DNA from: Antedon mediterranea
Lineage: Eukaryota; Echinodermata; Crinoidea; Comatulida; Antedonidae
Length of the DNA stretch: 64,000 bases
Reading direction: 5' to 3'
NCBI RefSeq assembly: GCF_964355755.1
Contig: NC_092673.1
Span: 3,725,001 to 3,789,000 of the forward strand
Part shown: in pieces, positions 1 to 11,600 of the stretch
Numbering within the stretch: position 1 is the first letter of the stretch
Layout: each line of letters starts with the position of its first letter
The notes under the pieces: generated by a model
The model's input: the letters and a program-made list of their open reading frames with translations, nothing else
What the model was told of the DNA's origin: nothing
The model's database searches: none
Made by a program: the position numbers and the translations under genes

Positions 1-349
1 ATTGTAAAATGGTACTTAGTCATTAAAAGCAAGTGGTTGAAAATAAACTTAGCTCTTACACTTTTTTCTTTAAAAGCAAACACTTGTAATAATTCAATAT
101 AATTAAACATTAATGCAAGAAACGCCTCATAAAGATGATTGCACGGTAATAAAACAATCATTCTTCAACAATTTCAGTCACAAACTCGAATAGAGTAAAC
201 AACAGTCTGAAAACACTCGAGACCTGCCATCTCAAAGTACCGATGCTCAAAGTCCAGGTGTTCGTAATTGTCAAGCGGCAACCGTTAAATTACCTGTTTG
301 TAATTAATGAATACCTGTATTATAATCAAGACTACAGATAATGTAAAGC
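1..349. other. AT-rich non-coding sequence, nothing recognised
   Basis: I see no open frame, tRNA, or repeat of note here. It precedes the MITE cluster that begins near 355. Confidence 0.5.
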
Positions 350-354
350 TTAAG

Positions 355-1955
355 CTTGGTTCTCACTAGCAACGCAACGTAACGCAATATACGCAACGTA
401 ACGCAATCTACGCAACGTAACGCAATCTACGCAACGTAACGCAATATACGCAACGTAACGCAATCTACGCAACGTAACGCAATATACGCAACGTAACGCA
501 ATCTACGCAACGTAACGCAATCTACGCAACGTAAGAATATGCCCTTCCAATCATTGTGTTTGCCCCCGCCAGCTTAAAATCAACGATGTTTGCAGCACTA
601 TATTGTGTCGTCGGTTCCCACTAAAACGTGGTTCCCACTAGCGACGCAACACAAGGACGTAACGCAACGCAAGTGAATTGACCAATCACAAGCGATGGCT
701 TATTCGCTTGTGATTGCTAACTGTCTATAACTTCGCTTGTCATTGGTTAAAACGCTTGCGTTGCGTTTACGTCCTTGCGTTACGTTCTAGTGGGAACCAA
801 GCTTTACTGATTACGCAATACAGCACTTTGCGTCGATACGTCACTGCGTTGCGTTCTAGTAGGAACCACGCTTTAAGCTTGGTTCCCACTAGAACGTAAC
901 GCAAGGACGTAAACGGAACGCAAGCGTTTTAACCAATGACAAGCAAAGTTATAGACAGTTAGCAATCACAAGCGAATAAGCCATCGCTTGTGATTGGTCA
1001 ATTCACTTGCGTTGCGTTACGTCCTTGTGTTGCGTCGCTAGTGGGAACCACGCTTTAAGCTTGGTTCCCACTAGTGACGCAACGTAACGCAACCTTCGCA
1101 ACGTAAGCTTGGTTCCCACTAGAACGTAACGCAAGGACGTAAACGCAACGCAAGTGAATTGACCAATCACAAGCGATGGCTTATTCGCTTGTGATTGCTA
1201 ACTGTCTATAACTTCGCTTGTCATTGGTTAAGCGTGGTTCCCACTAGCGACGCAACGCAAGGACGTAACGCAACGCAAGTGAATTTACCAATCACAAGCG
1301 ATGGCTTATTCGCTTGTGATTGCTAACTGTCTATAACTTCGCTTGTCATTGGTTAAAACGCTTGCGTTGCGTTTACGTCCTTGCGTTACGTTCTAGTGGG
1401 AACCAAGCTTTAAAACGCTTGCGTTGCGTTTACTTCCTTGCATTACGTTCTAGTGGGAACCAAGCTTAAGAAAATGCCCTTCCAATAATTGTGTTTTCCC
1501 CCACCTGCGTGAAATCAAACCTACGATGTTTGCAGCACTGTTTGGTCGACGGTTCCCACTTGTGATTACGCAATATATCACTTTGCGTCAATACGTCGCT
1601 ACGTTGCGTTCTAGTAGGAACCACGGTTTAGTTCCCGCTAGGACGTAACGCAACAACGTAAGCGCGACGTAAAGCGTGGTTCCCACTAGCGACGCAACAC
1701 AAGGACGTAACGCAACGCAAGTGAATTGACCAATCACAAGCGATGGCTTATTTGCTTGTGATTGCTAACTGTCTATATAACTTCGCTTGTCATTGGTTAA
1801 AACGCTTGCGTTGCGTTTACGTCCTTGCGTTACGTTCTAGTGGGAACCAAGCTTGAACAATTTAACCAATCACAAGCGATGGATTATCCGAATTTTTGTT
1901 TGTGATTGGTAAACTCACTTGCGTTGCGCTTACGTCCATTGCGTTGCGCCCCAAG
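355..1955. mobile_element. Nested cluster of palindromic MITEs
   Basis: The segment is built from repeated copies of one foldback unit of about 180 bp. The unit ends read GCTTGGTTCCCACTAG and the reverse complement. Inside are CGCAAGGACGTAACGCAACG-like arms and a core made of CAATCACAAGCGATGGCTTATTCGC and its inverse. Copies or pieces lie near 630-813, 874-1056, 1108-1234, 1230-1413, 1677-1855 and 1855-1955, some in opposite orientation. A second internal block (ATGCCCTTCCAAT ... GTTTGCAGCACT) occurs at 538-592 and 1473-1540. No transposase frame is present, so these are non-autonomous. The unit resembles stem-loop MITEs seen in many animals; the superfamily cannot be named from this sequence. 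Confidence 0.85.
365..534. repeat. 18-bp tandem repeat inside a MITE
   Basis: About nine copies of an 18-bp unit, ACGCAACGTAACGCAATC with TCT/TAT variants, run uninterrupted within the left arm of the first MITE. The unit is made of MITE arm sequence, so this is probably replication slippage of the arm. Confidence 0.85.
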
Positions 1956-2274
1956 CTTTAAGACTTATAGTAGTAAAACATAAAGAATGCACAAAGTTTA
2001 ATTTGTAAAACATAAAGAAACTTAAATTTGTATGTACAAAGTTAATTTGTAGAGAAAAAAACGGAAATAAAGCATTGCCTTTCGTATAATCATATATTGA
2101 CGACCATTCCAATTAGTTCCATTTTCAATTTCTTTCAAAAAAATCAAATCTAGGACGTGTTAATATTACTACGAAATTGCGCCTTAAAATATTGTACAGG
2201 TAATTTTGGAAACAACTGATTAGTGGACTTGGAACGTTTATATACATTGTGACATCTACACGTTTTTCGAGTTT

Positions 2275-3345
2275 TTAGAATATTGAACTTTCGGGCGGGT
2301 TATTATTAATACAGCTCTCATTTTGTCTGCCGCAAATAGCGCGCCAAAATTTCTTAAAGCGTCGTTTGTAATGTTCATTCAAAACGCCGTAGACGATTGG
2401 GTTCACGCCGCAGTTGATCGCAACGTTCGACCACAAAATAAGGAAAATGTGCGAATCGACCTTCATGTTTGTATCTGTAGCGATCCACAGTATCGTTATG
2501 ACCATCGGTATCCACATGATCGCAAATAGTACCACCAAAAGCACCAGCATCCTCAAGACGCGCGATTCCTTAGCAACGTTGTGCGAGGAGTGAATCGTCG
2601 TCGATGAACCTGCGAACCCCGGATGACCACTACTCATTGACGCGACACGTTGGCTGTTTTCCGATATGGTCTTCCTTATTCTGTTATGAGTATACCATAT
2701 AATACCCATTGGTACAATAATACCAAGTATAGTAACTGAACAACAGTATATGATTTCACCATAATTTGCAGATGACCATCCTGGGTCGAGTGTGCAGATT
2801 TTGACCAGCTCTTCATCCACAATAAAATCCTCTTCTACTTGAAAGTTAATGTACATCGGCATTGCACCAAGTAGGGCGATGAGCCAACCGACCGCTATTA
2901 TGCATATCACCTCTTGTATTGTAAGCTTCTGCTTTCTCTGGACAATAAGTCGAAAACGATCGAAGCTGATGATAACCATTGTCCAGATGCTGGTGAACCC
3001 GGTCACGAATTGAAAATAAAAGAAGCTTTTACAAATGAACGAACCGACCTTCCAAGATTCCGTTATTCTGGTGGCTATGACGAACGGGACACAAAATGAA
3101 AAAAGAAGATCTGCTAATGCTAAGTTGCTCACAAGGTAGTTTGTTACAGTTCTCATGCTCTCGTCAACAATAACCACTAATAATACCATAATATTTCCAA
3201 CTAAAGCGACGCTGAATATACAAGTAAGCAGGATCGTCTCCAGGATAACAGCTCCCGGCTCCCATTTGCGATTAAATTCGGAGAAAAATGTAAAGTACCG
3301 GTAGGTGATGTTTTCAACATCTTTTTCGAGGTACGAAATACTCAT
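2275..3345 (-). CDS. Rhodopsin-family GPCR, FFAR4/GPR120-like
   Basis: A single uninterrupted frame of 356 residues encodes a class A seven-transmembrane receptor at the cell surface. Visible landmarks are GN at 50-51 in TM1, NLALAD with D79 in TM2, the disulfide cysteines C105 and C184, DRF (129-131) instead of the usual DRY, IMWIP with P280 in TM6, and NPIVY (315-319) in TM7. The FFAR4-like details are WTE-type residues before TM3 (TESWKVG), an ICTL motif in extracellular loop 2, and a TM6 ending IMWIPMVITIL. These resemble long-chain fatty-acid receptor 4 more than peptide or amine receptors. A potential N-glycosylation site (NIT, 12-14) lies in the N-terminus. The length is typical for class A. 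The ATG at 3345 is the first in frame. The ligand is not provable from sequence; other delta or orphan GPCR groups remain possible. Confidence 0.8.
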   Translation of the reverse strand: MSISYLEKDVENITYRYFTFFSEFNRKWEPGAVILETILLTCIFSVALVGNIMVLLVVIVDESMRTVTNYLVSNLALADLLFSFCVPFVIATRITESWKVGSFICKSFFYFQFVTGFTSIWTMVIISFDRFRLIVQRKQKLTIQEVICIIAVGWLIALLGAMPMYINFQVEEDFIVDEELVKICTLDPGWSSANYGEIIYCCSVTILGIIVPMGIIWYTHNRIRKTISENSQRVASMSSGHPGFAGSSTTIHSSHNVAKESRVLRMLVLLVVLFAIMWIPMVITILWIATDTNMKVDSHIFLILWSNVAINCGVNPIVYGVLNEHYKRRFKKFWRAICGRQNESCINNNPPESSIF

Positions 3346-5480
3346 TTCCGCATCTATAAATAGAAAACAATTTGAGGTATGTCATCAAGACAAAACTGAA
3401 ACCTCCAAGAATAATATGTATTGACAATTTATTTATTTATTTATTTTTTCAGATTTCTAGAGTAGAGAGAGAGATTTCATGAATACTCATGCTTAAAGGC
3501 GCTTCACATCATAAAGACAATATTAAACCGATACATCAATAACAGTAACAAAAAAAGTAATAATTAAATTCAATTGTTATTATGGTATCATCATTTCGAT
3601 CATCCAGGCTCCATAACAAAATGATGGAGATCTTGAAATGATTTGATACCGGTGTGTTTTTTTCTTTTTGTGTGTGTCTGCCTTTCTTATTTAAACTTAT
3701 TTATGCCATTGATTTTGTAACTATTTCCAAAACAAAAGCAAAACGAATGAATGAATGAATGAATTCAACAACTATTTCGACAAAAATTAACATAATGATA
3801 GACTAAACAAATAGAACAACAACAAAAATCATTTGGTCGAGAGACGACATGGTGACTCAAACAAGTCCGTCGCTGTTGTCCCTCCTCATATACACAATCC
3901 ATACAAAAAAAACAAGGTAGGCCTACTAACACATATAGACACAAAAAAAAACAAGCGCCGCAAATTCATAACATTGGCAGATGTTTGTATTTATGGGCCA
4001 CTAATCCACTGTACATCAGTTAGATATTGAAGAATGTAAGTAAAATATTTACGAAGTTTAAAACATTTAAGTTACGTCGGATATTCCTCCCAGCATAACG
4101 CACAACTGAGCCACTGTGTTTCAGCGTTTGTTTGTACAAAATAATAGACAACAAAATTTATACTTACTTGCCAATATGCCTATAAAACTTCTAATAATTG
4201 ATATTTCAGAATTTATTTAAGATAAAATGCCAGTTCTTTGCTCCTGACGTCTATACGTTAAGCATTAGTGTACACGTTATCATAGAGCATGATGCATATA
4301 ACATTATTTGCAAACATCAAAGGGGAAAAACATGGTTCCGACGCTCAAATCAACCAATAAGAGAATGATGAGCTATGATATCATATATTTGTTTATTTTT
4401 CATGACAGGTGTTCAATTAACTCCTCTCTCACTACTTTGGCGTTCAGTGTAATTTATTAAACATGATTCCCGTAAAATGTGTTTCTCATCATTACCACTG
4501 TCAATTAACACAAAATCTAAAGTTCATCTCTTCTGTCTCATGACAACGTAAATGCAATAGGCCTACTAATAGATGGATTTACGCAAGGGCGTGGGCTTCG
4601 GCCAGTGGAGTGATGCGTCTTCATCAACGTGGTTCAGGCTTGTCCCCCACCCCCTCCTCCTAAAAATTATATTTATTCAATAAAAGGGCCAATAACTATA
4701 TAAAGCCTCCGTTTTAAGAAGAACCTGTAGTCAAAATTAGGGCCTACAAAGTAGCCTACTGTAAGGAGCCTATTTCGAAATCTTTGATTGGACGACTTTA
4801 TCTTTTGAGTAGGCCTAACGCTTTTGCAAATCAATCATAGGCCTGATCAGTCATTTTCATATTCCTAACAAAATAAAATAAAAAGTACATAAGTAAAATA
4901 TAAAATTCTACTAATTGAGATAATAAGAAGAAAATAAACAACACATTCCAATCATCGATTGAGGAAACGCGTTCTTTAATCGTTTGCGTTTCTTGATAAT
5001 TTAAAATAGGCCTACTATAAATATTCGGAGATTGAATATTCGTGTGAAAAGGGTTGTGAAAAGAGGTAAAGTATTTCATCAGAAAATGAAGACATAAATA
5101 TACAGAGTATTCAATGTAAATTTAGTTAACTTTTGTCAGACTCTTAAATTGACATTAGAAAATTAGTTATATTTTGTGTTGTATTTTGTTGTAGTATTTG
5201 TGTAGGCCTACCTATCCCAACTGTAACATGTTTCTGAAAACCACATGAACCCGATGCAAGCCTGCTGAGAGGTGGTGGTTTCTAGGCACGTATGCGTGGG
5301 CCTAGAAAAAGAGCCTAGCTTACACAAAATATGAAGCGCGTCATAAATATTAATTTGTAAATCTATTTTAGAAATTAAATGTAGTAACCTATACCTAATG
5401 TTATTCCTTTTTTCCAAAGAATATTGTTTATTTGTAGCTAGGCTAGGCCTTCCCCTGCGTTTCTGCTCTCTGCCGACGAA
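3346..5480. other. Intergenic region between GPCR and EXD3
   Basis: No coding frame convinces me here. The stretch holds TTTA-rich sequence at 3430-3460, a (TGAA)n tract near 3747-3765 that looks like a LINE 3' tail, and otherwise AT-rich DNA. TAGGCCTA-like words recur at 3917, 4559, 4740 and 4808. Confidence 0.5.
3650..3768 (+). repeat. Probable LINE 3' tail ending in (TGAA)n
   Basis: A T-rich 3'-UTR-like segment ends in four to five TGAA units. CR1/L2-clade LINEs commonly end in short tandem repeats of this kind. The same tail appears in reverse at 50807-50825, next to a reverse-transcriptase C-terminal frame, which supports the reading. Confidence 0.4.
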
Positions 5481-5499
5481 TTTGCGTTGTGGTACAGAT

Positions 5500-5560
5500 C
5501 AACGCGTCAACATTCGTTCTAACGCGTTGACATTATATATCTATATCTCTTGAGATCGAG
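5500..5560 (+). promoter_or_regulatory. Candidate EXD3 core promoter with twin ACGCGT boxes
   Basis: Two copies of AACGCGT lie 20 bp apart (5501 and 5521), followed at about 5532-5546 by the TATA-like ATTATATATCTATATC. This is about 95-110 bp upstream of the first ATG of EXD3. ACGCGT is the MluI cell-cycle box known in fungi; a similar role here is only a guess. Confidence 0.35.
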
Positions 5561-5640
5561 TATCTGTTTCACCACTAAAGAATAAGAATACTTGATGTTC
5601 TTGGGGTTTATTTTAAATCAGAAATTGGAAAGTGTAAATA

Positions 5641-8600
5641 ATGCAACAGCCAAATGCAGGAGGAAGTGGAGACCACAGCTCACCAGCTGTTCCATCAATA
5701 GCAACCTTTCAATCATGGTTTAACCAGTTTGAAAAGTTATGGGCAAGCAGAAGGGACGAAGAGATCCGCAAAATGGCAGAACGATTGTTCAACCAACTTA
5801 AACATAATGTACTCGAACTAGTACTGTTTCTTATGGAAAATAATCAAGATCACTTCCGGAAGAAAACTGATACGTGGACAAAAATGGTTTTGAAGAAATT
5901 TTTAGAGATGAAGGAAAGCTTACGAAAAATTAAAAAGGTGCGTTTGTGAGAAGAGAGAATTCTTGTTGCTTTTGACATAATAAATGATGTATTTACTTTA
6001 TTCTTTTAAAACAACTGGAATTTTGTGCTTTAATAATATCATAGCTCATCATGCGCTTTACTTAAACACTTTTACATTTAAGGATCAGTTTACAACTTGT
6101 TTAACGCCTGAGATGCAACAGAGGGCGCTGTACCTAGCAACATGCGGTCATTATAATGTGTTGAGCATCGTCTGCCGTCTCTTTCAACTTGACTGTGATA
6201 ATAATCAACACCTAACTGAGTACATAAATGTAATGATCTCTAGAAAACAGTATAAGGAGGTATGAGGTTGTTTGAACTAACTGAAAGATTCAGGTTTATT
6301 TATCTAAGGCTCTGTCTACACTTTATGTGACAAAAAATGTGATATGCCCATATATGGACACAATGATGTCATATCACTACCATATTTTGGCACATCACAT
6401 TTTTTTGTCAAACTAGTTTGATAGTGTAGACGGAGCTTTAGGCTGTGTTTTCTTAGCCAAAATTATCGGTTAATTTTCAGATTTTAATGAGATACTGTTC
6501 AATTAAATTTCTTGAGCGGAATCAGTTAAACCCTGTTTCCACAGACAGTTTATCGGTTAATTTTTACTGGTTAATTGGCTGCGGAAACACCGACTTAATT
6601 TGTGAGGAGCCTATATTGCTAAAATAAAATATGATTAAGTCTGTGATTCATATTCTTTTAATGCTAAATAATAATAACACACATAAACCAAAAAAAACAT
6701 AAAATAAAAAAATAAATAAGGTGAGGTGATAGGCAGGGATGCAAATGTGAACTGATTTTTCCAGGATTATTATTTTTTATTTTCCGTTTTTTATATGCAA
6801 TGAATTGTAATTCTATAGCTGACATAAGTTGTACTAATTCACGTATTATTCTCTTACACACTAGGCTTGTCGATGCATAACACAGCTAAATTTACAACCC
6901 TACTTCAGTATTCACCAAGTACGTACAATATTTACCATATTTCTACCAGTATGATACATAATTTGAATACATTAATAACAGCCTACTGTTAATAATTATT
7001 AAATTATGTATATTTTTTTCCTACTGTTATTTTAATAATCTAAACAAAACACTTTTTGCTTTATCGCAGGTGGTTAAACCTCTAGTCTTGCTAGATAAGT
7101 TAAATTTAGCTGAAACATATTTGAAAACATTAATAATAGTCTACTGTTAATATTAAATTATGTATATTGTATCTTTTAATTTTAATAATCTAAACATTAA
7201 ATCTCTGTCTGCATTATCAAACTTTATTTGACAAAACAACGTGATGTGCCCATATATGGACATGATGAAATCATATCATCATCACTACCATATTTGGGTA
7301 TATCACTACCATATCACTATCACAATTTTTTTGTCAAACTAGTTTGATAGTGTAGACAGAGCCTAATATTCTTTATCACTGCTTTATCACAGGTCATCGT
7401 ACCTCTAGTCTTGCAAGATAAGTTAAATTTAGCAGAAGCATATTTGAAAAGGCACAATAAGCTACAGATAGAGTTGCTACACTACCTTGATCAGTTCTGT
7501 GCCCAAGGCTTTGATGTCGATACTTTCATTGGGTAGGTTTGTGATCACATAAAGAAAAAAGTATTACAATGTTGAAATAAGGTCTCAAAATGCCAAGAAG
7601 CTTTGTATAAATATGACACCCCAGATTACATTAACACAATTTACTATAGACATGTATATTATCTGTATTTTATGAACATGTTAACCTTGTTAAATTTTAA
7701 CCTCATTCAACTTTGAACAAACAAAAATAATTTCAAACCATGTACTCTATTTTACTGTGTTTGACCATGGATAAATAAAATATCTTTACAAAAAAAATGT
7801 TATTAACCAAAACAGCAATACATCATTTGGAATTTATTCTTGGTTTATAATGTCATCTATATAAGTTTAATAAAATTAGCCTGAAATACTGTATGATTAT
7901 CATGTCCTAGGCTATCTAGGTAATATTAAACTTAAATTAACTTTTTCTTTTTGTGTTAACTGTTTACAATTTGTTTAAAATAAACATTGATTTTGTATCA
8001 TGATTTTATTATAAAATTTGTCTAGAGACCTTGATGTACCAGGCATCAAGAAAGACAAGCTTGCCCCTCGTGCGGTGAGAAAACTGGTTGCAAGACTGCT
8101 ATCTATGTATGATCTAGATTCTGAACTTTGCCCTAATTATGACAAGACTAAGCACATGGGAGCTCTTAAGTATTTACTTCACAAGCGTTATAATGAGGTT
8201 TGTTAAGTTTAATTACTCTATACTTATTAGCCCATTTATGTTATATTCTAATTGTGCTTGTTTCTCACAACACACTATTAATTATTATCTTGCATGTGTT
8301 ATGAATGGTTAAATTGAAATTTCAAAATAATTAATAATAGTATTAGTAATAACAACATTACTTAATAACATTAAGAATAATAATGGTAAGAACATATGAT
8401 ATGTATTTCCTTTAAATTAAGATATTTGTATTCAAATATTAAATTAGTAAATTTAAAATATTAGTTGTTGATAAGTTTATTCCTTATGCTAAGTTTTTAT
8501 GAGATGATGTGGTATTTTTAGTATACTGGGTCTGTTTTTTAAATTTCCACTAACTACAGTTAAAGATGTATTGTCCCTTTGACTAATTCAACAACAAATT

Positions 8601-11600
8601 TTTTTTAAATATTTCTAAAAAAAGTTGGTCATTTTGAAGTATCATAATAGTTATTAACTTTCACCAAAAATTAGTCGAAAGGTTTTTTTGTTCAAAAAAT
8701 AACTTTGACTTCTAGTCAAAGTTTTTGATCAAAACATATCTCATAATGTAGTCTGGGCTCCAGACGGAGTTTTGTCTTAATATTAGTAAAAATATAAATA
8801 TAAATATTTTTGCACATATGGCGTTTCATACGTGTATTACTTGAGTTTGGATACTCCGTCTGGGGAAACACGCACAAGTCACGTGGTTTGACACCAAGAA
8901 TTCTTGGTGCATACGATTATCCGGTTGACTAGTTTCAGCTGCATGCGATTGGCTACTCACTCGTACACTGTTTTAATATTCATATTTCAGAATTTCAAAG
9001 ACTCAACATCTAAGACGATGCGCATGCGCTACATTACGTTTAGACAATGTGTACTTGGGTACATTGATGAAAGTTTCTGAAAGCTAGAAATGATTTTATA
9101 TGCCTAGTAGTCTGGTAAACATTTGATGGGATTTTTCCCAAGAACATGAAAACTCGTCTTGATATGATAGGCTAGCTTCTCCGCAAATCAAACATTGAAT
9201 GGATCATTTATTATGCGGAGATAATTTAATTTATTTCCCACCCTGTCCTGTTCTTTGTGGTGGTGTAGCCCTGTTGTGTGCCGGTGTAGCCCTGTTGTGT
9301 GCGGGTCGGTGGTGGTATGTACCTTATTGGCGTTCTATTTAGCAGGTCATACGTACGAGTTGAGTATCCCTACGAAGGAGGCCTAGGCCAGGACTAAACA
9401 ATTAATAAACAAAACAACTTGGCAACACGATTTTATATTTCAACAGTTGTTCAGTCTCGATCGTACATTCAGCACTGAACGTACTCTATCTTTTTCATTT
9501 TGAAACAAAATGATCATTGGTTGATTCGAAATCCATATTTACATACCGCCCGCCCCATATAGCCAAATACGGTATGATAACCTACGTCATTCTTATCGGA
9601 TGTTTGCGGTCTGCAATTCGATTTCTATACGTGTTTCACAAGTCTGTATTTTCAGAGAAAAATCGCGGTCGAAATAAAAACAAATAAATATAAAAAAAGA
9701 CAATAAATACAGACTTGGGGCAAGTCTACTCATAATGCAACGCGCTTGTTTGGCTACTCTGTATGCATAATGATAAAACTTCTTCGCGATCTGTGTGAAA
9801 ACACCTTCTCAACTTCGATGAGTTGTAAACAATTCTAATTAGCATCATGCATAATGCATACTAATGGTTTGAAATCTTTGTTTACTTTCGCTTTTGACGA
9901 TTTTCCAGACGAAATGTAATCAAATTAATTTACCTGTTAATTACGTAAACTTGTTGTTTTTGGCTCGAATTTTCGACTTAAAGTGAATAACTTTATATTA
10001 CTTTGATATGGCCAATTTAAATTTAGAATATTTTGTTTTTCATTTTTTGTGTTTCAAGGGACAATACATCTTTAACATTTATAGTAGATATTATTTTTTA
10101 TTTCAAATCCATACATCTACATCAGTTAATATTTTTATCTCATTGAGACATAGTACAACTATTGTGGTTTTCGTAACATGTGTGATTTAACTGGTAGGGT
10201 TGTTGCCCAACGAAGTAATAGACAGCAGGGGCTGAAACGGACCCAGAACACAATGGTACACTGGATGACCTCCAGCTTTAAGCACTTGATCGTGTTCGTA
10301 CGGCGATTGAAATACACGTTTATTTGGTTTTTACCCTTGGGGTAAAACCCATACGACGTTCGTACGAATAAACAAAGTACCGGTAAGCTGACACAAAACC
10401 AATTAAGATCGGAATTCTTAGGTCAAAAAGCGCCCTCTGTGCGTCGACCCATATCAATTGACATTGCGTGTTGACAAATTCAACTAGATATTGCATGTCG
10501 TTTCGCGCGCGAATCGTTCAATTATTATTTTTCAATCGACAACCAGACCTATATATTTATAATACATACATCGAATACAATTTACTTTTTAAATAAATAA
10601 TGATCGAAAATCCTGCTAACGTATGTTGTTTGTTGACCACGTGTATTTATCGTGCGAGCCGAACTATTGTTGTGGAAATTCCATTTAATGTACACGCACT
10701 GTACCCCTCTTGTAAAAATCACCACGTGTATTTATCGTGCAAGCCGAACTATTGTTGTGGAAATTCCATTTAATGTACACGCACTGTACCCCTCTTGTAA
10801 AAATCACCACGTGTATTTATCGTGCGAGCCGAACTATTGTTGTGGAAATTCCATTTAATGTACACGCACTGTACCCCTCTTGTAAAAATCACCATACGTG
10901 TATTTATCGTGCGAGCCGAACTATTGTTGTGGAAATTCCATTTAATGTACACGCACTGTACCCCTCTTGTAAAAATCACCACGTGTATTTATCGTGCGAG
11001 CCGAACTATTGTTGTGAAAATTCCATTTAACACGCACTGTACCCCTCTTATCGTGCGAGCCGAACGGTTGATGTGGTAATTCACAGACACCAGGCTACCA
11101 CAATACAGAACTCCCTGCCGTTTACATGTACATTATAAGCCACCGATTCGCAAGTTCAGGTCACCGGAAAAAAACCAACGAGTTGATTATTTATATATAA
11201 TTTTACAAAACAATAGATATACATTCGCATTAACGAGAAAGAACATTTTAAACAATAATTGTTAAACAATCAGAAAGCTTATTTGAGGTCGCGATTTGAC
11301 ATGACCCCGTTAAACGCTTGATTAATTATACCCCGAGGCAGCGTGTAATTGGAATGGGATTGAAATAACCAGTAAAGTTGGTGGATTTTTCGTCCAGATG
11401 GTTTTCTAATTTTTTATAGCCAGAGGCGTAAGTTAATTGCCACACGCGACCTCACAGTTGGAAGTACACGGTAGTTTCAGTCCCGTCCGAACGGGCCTAT
11501 GTGTCCTATCACCTGAACTACTGCCAAAGAGAGCCTGTGGCTATGGTTTGCAAAGCCTTGTCTTAATAAAAAAAAGTGTGATGTGCCCAAATATGGTAGT

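Noticed and set aside
10652-11079. Overlapping frames in several phases on both strands
   Set aside because: Caused by the 85-bp tandem repeat; no codon pattern or start context.
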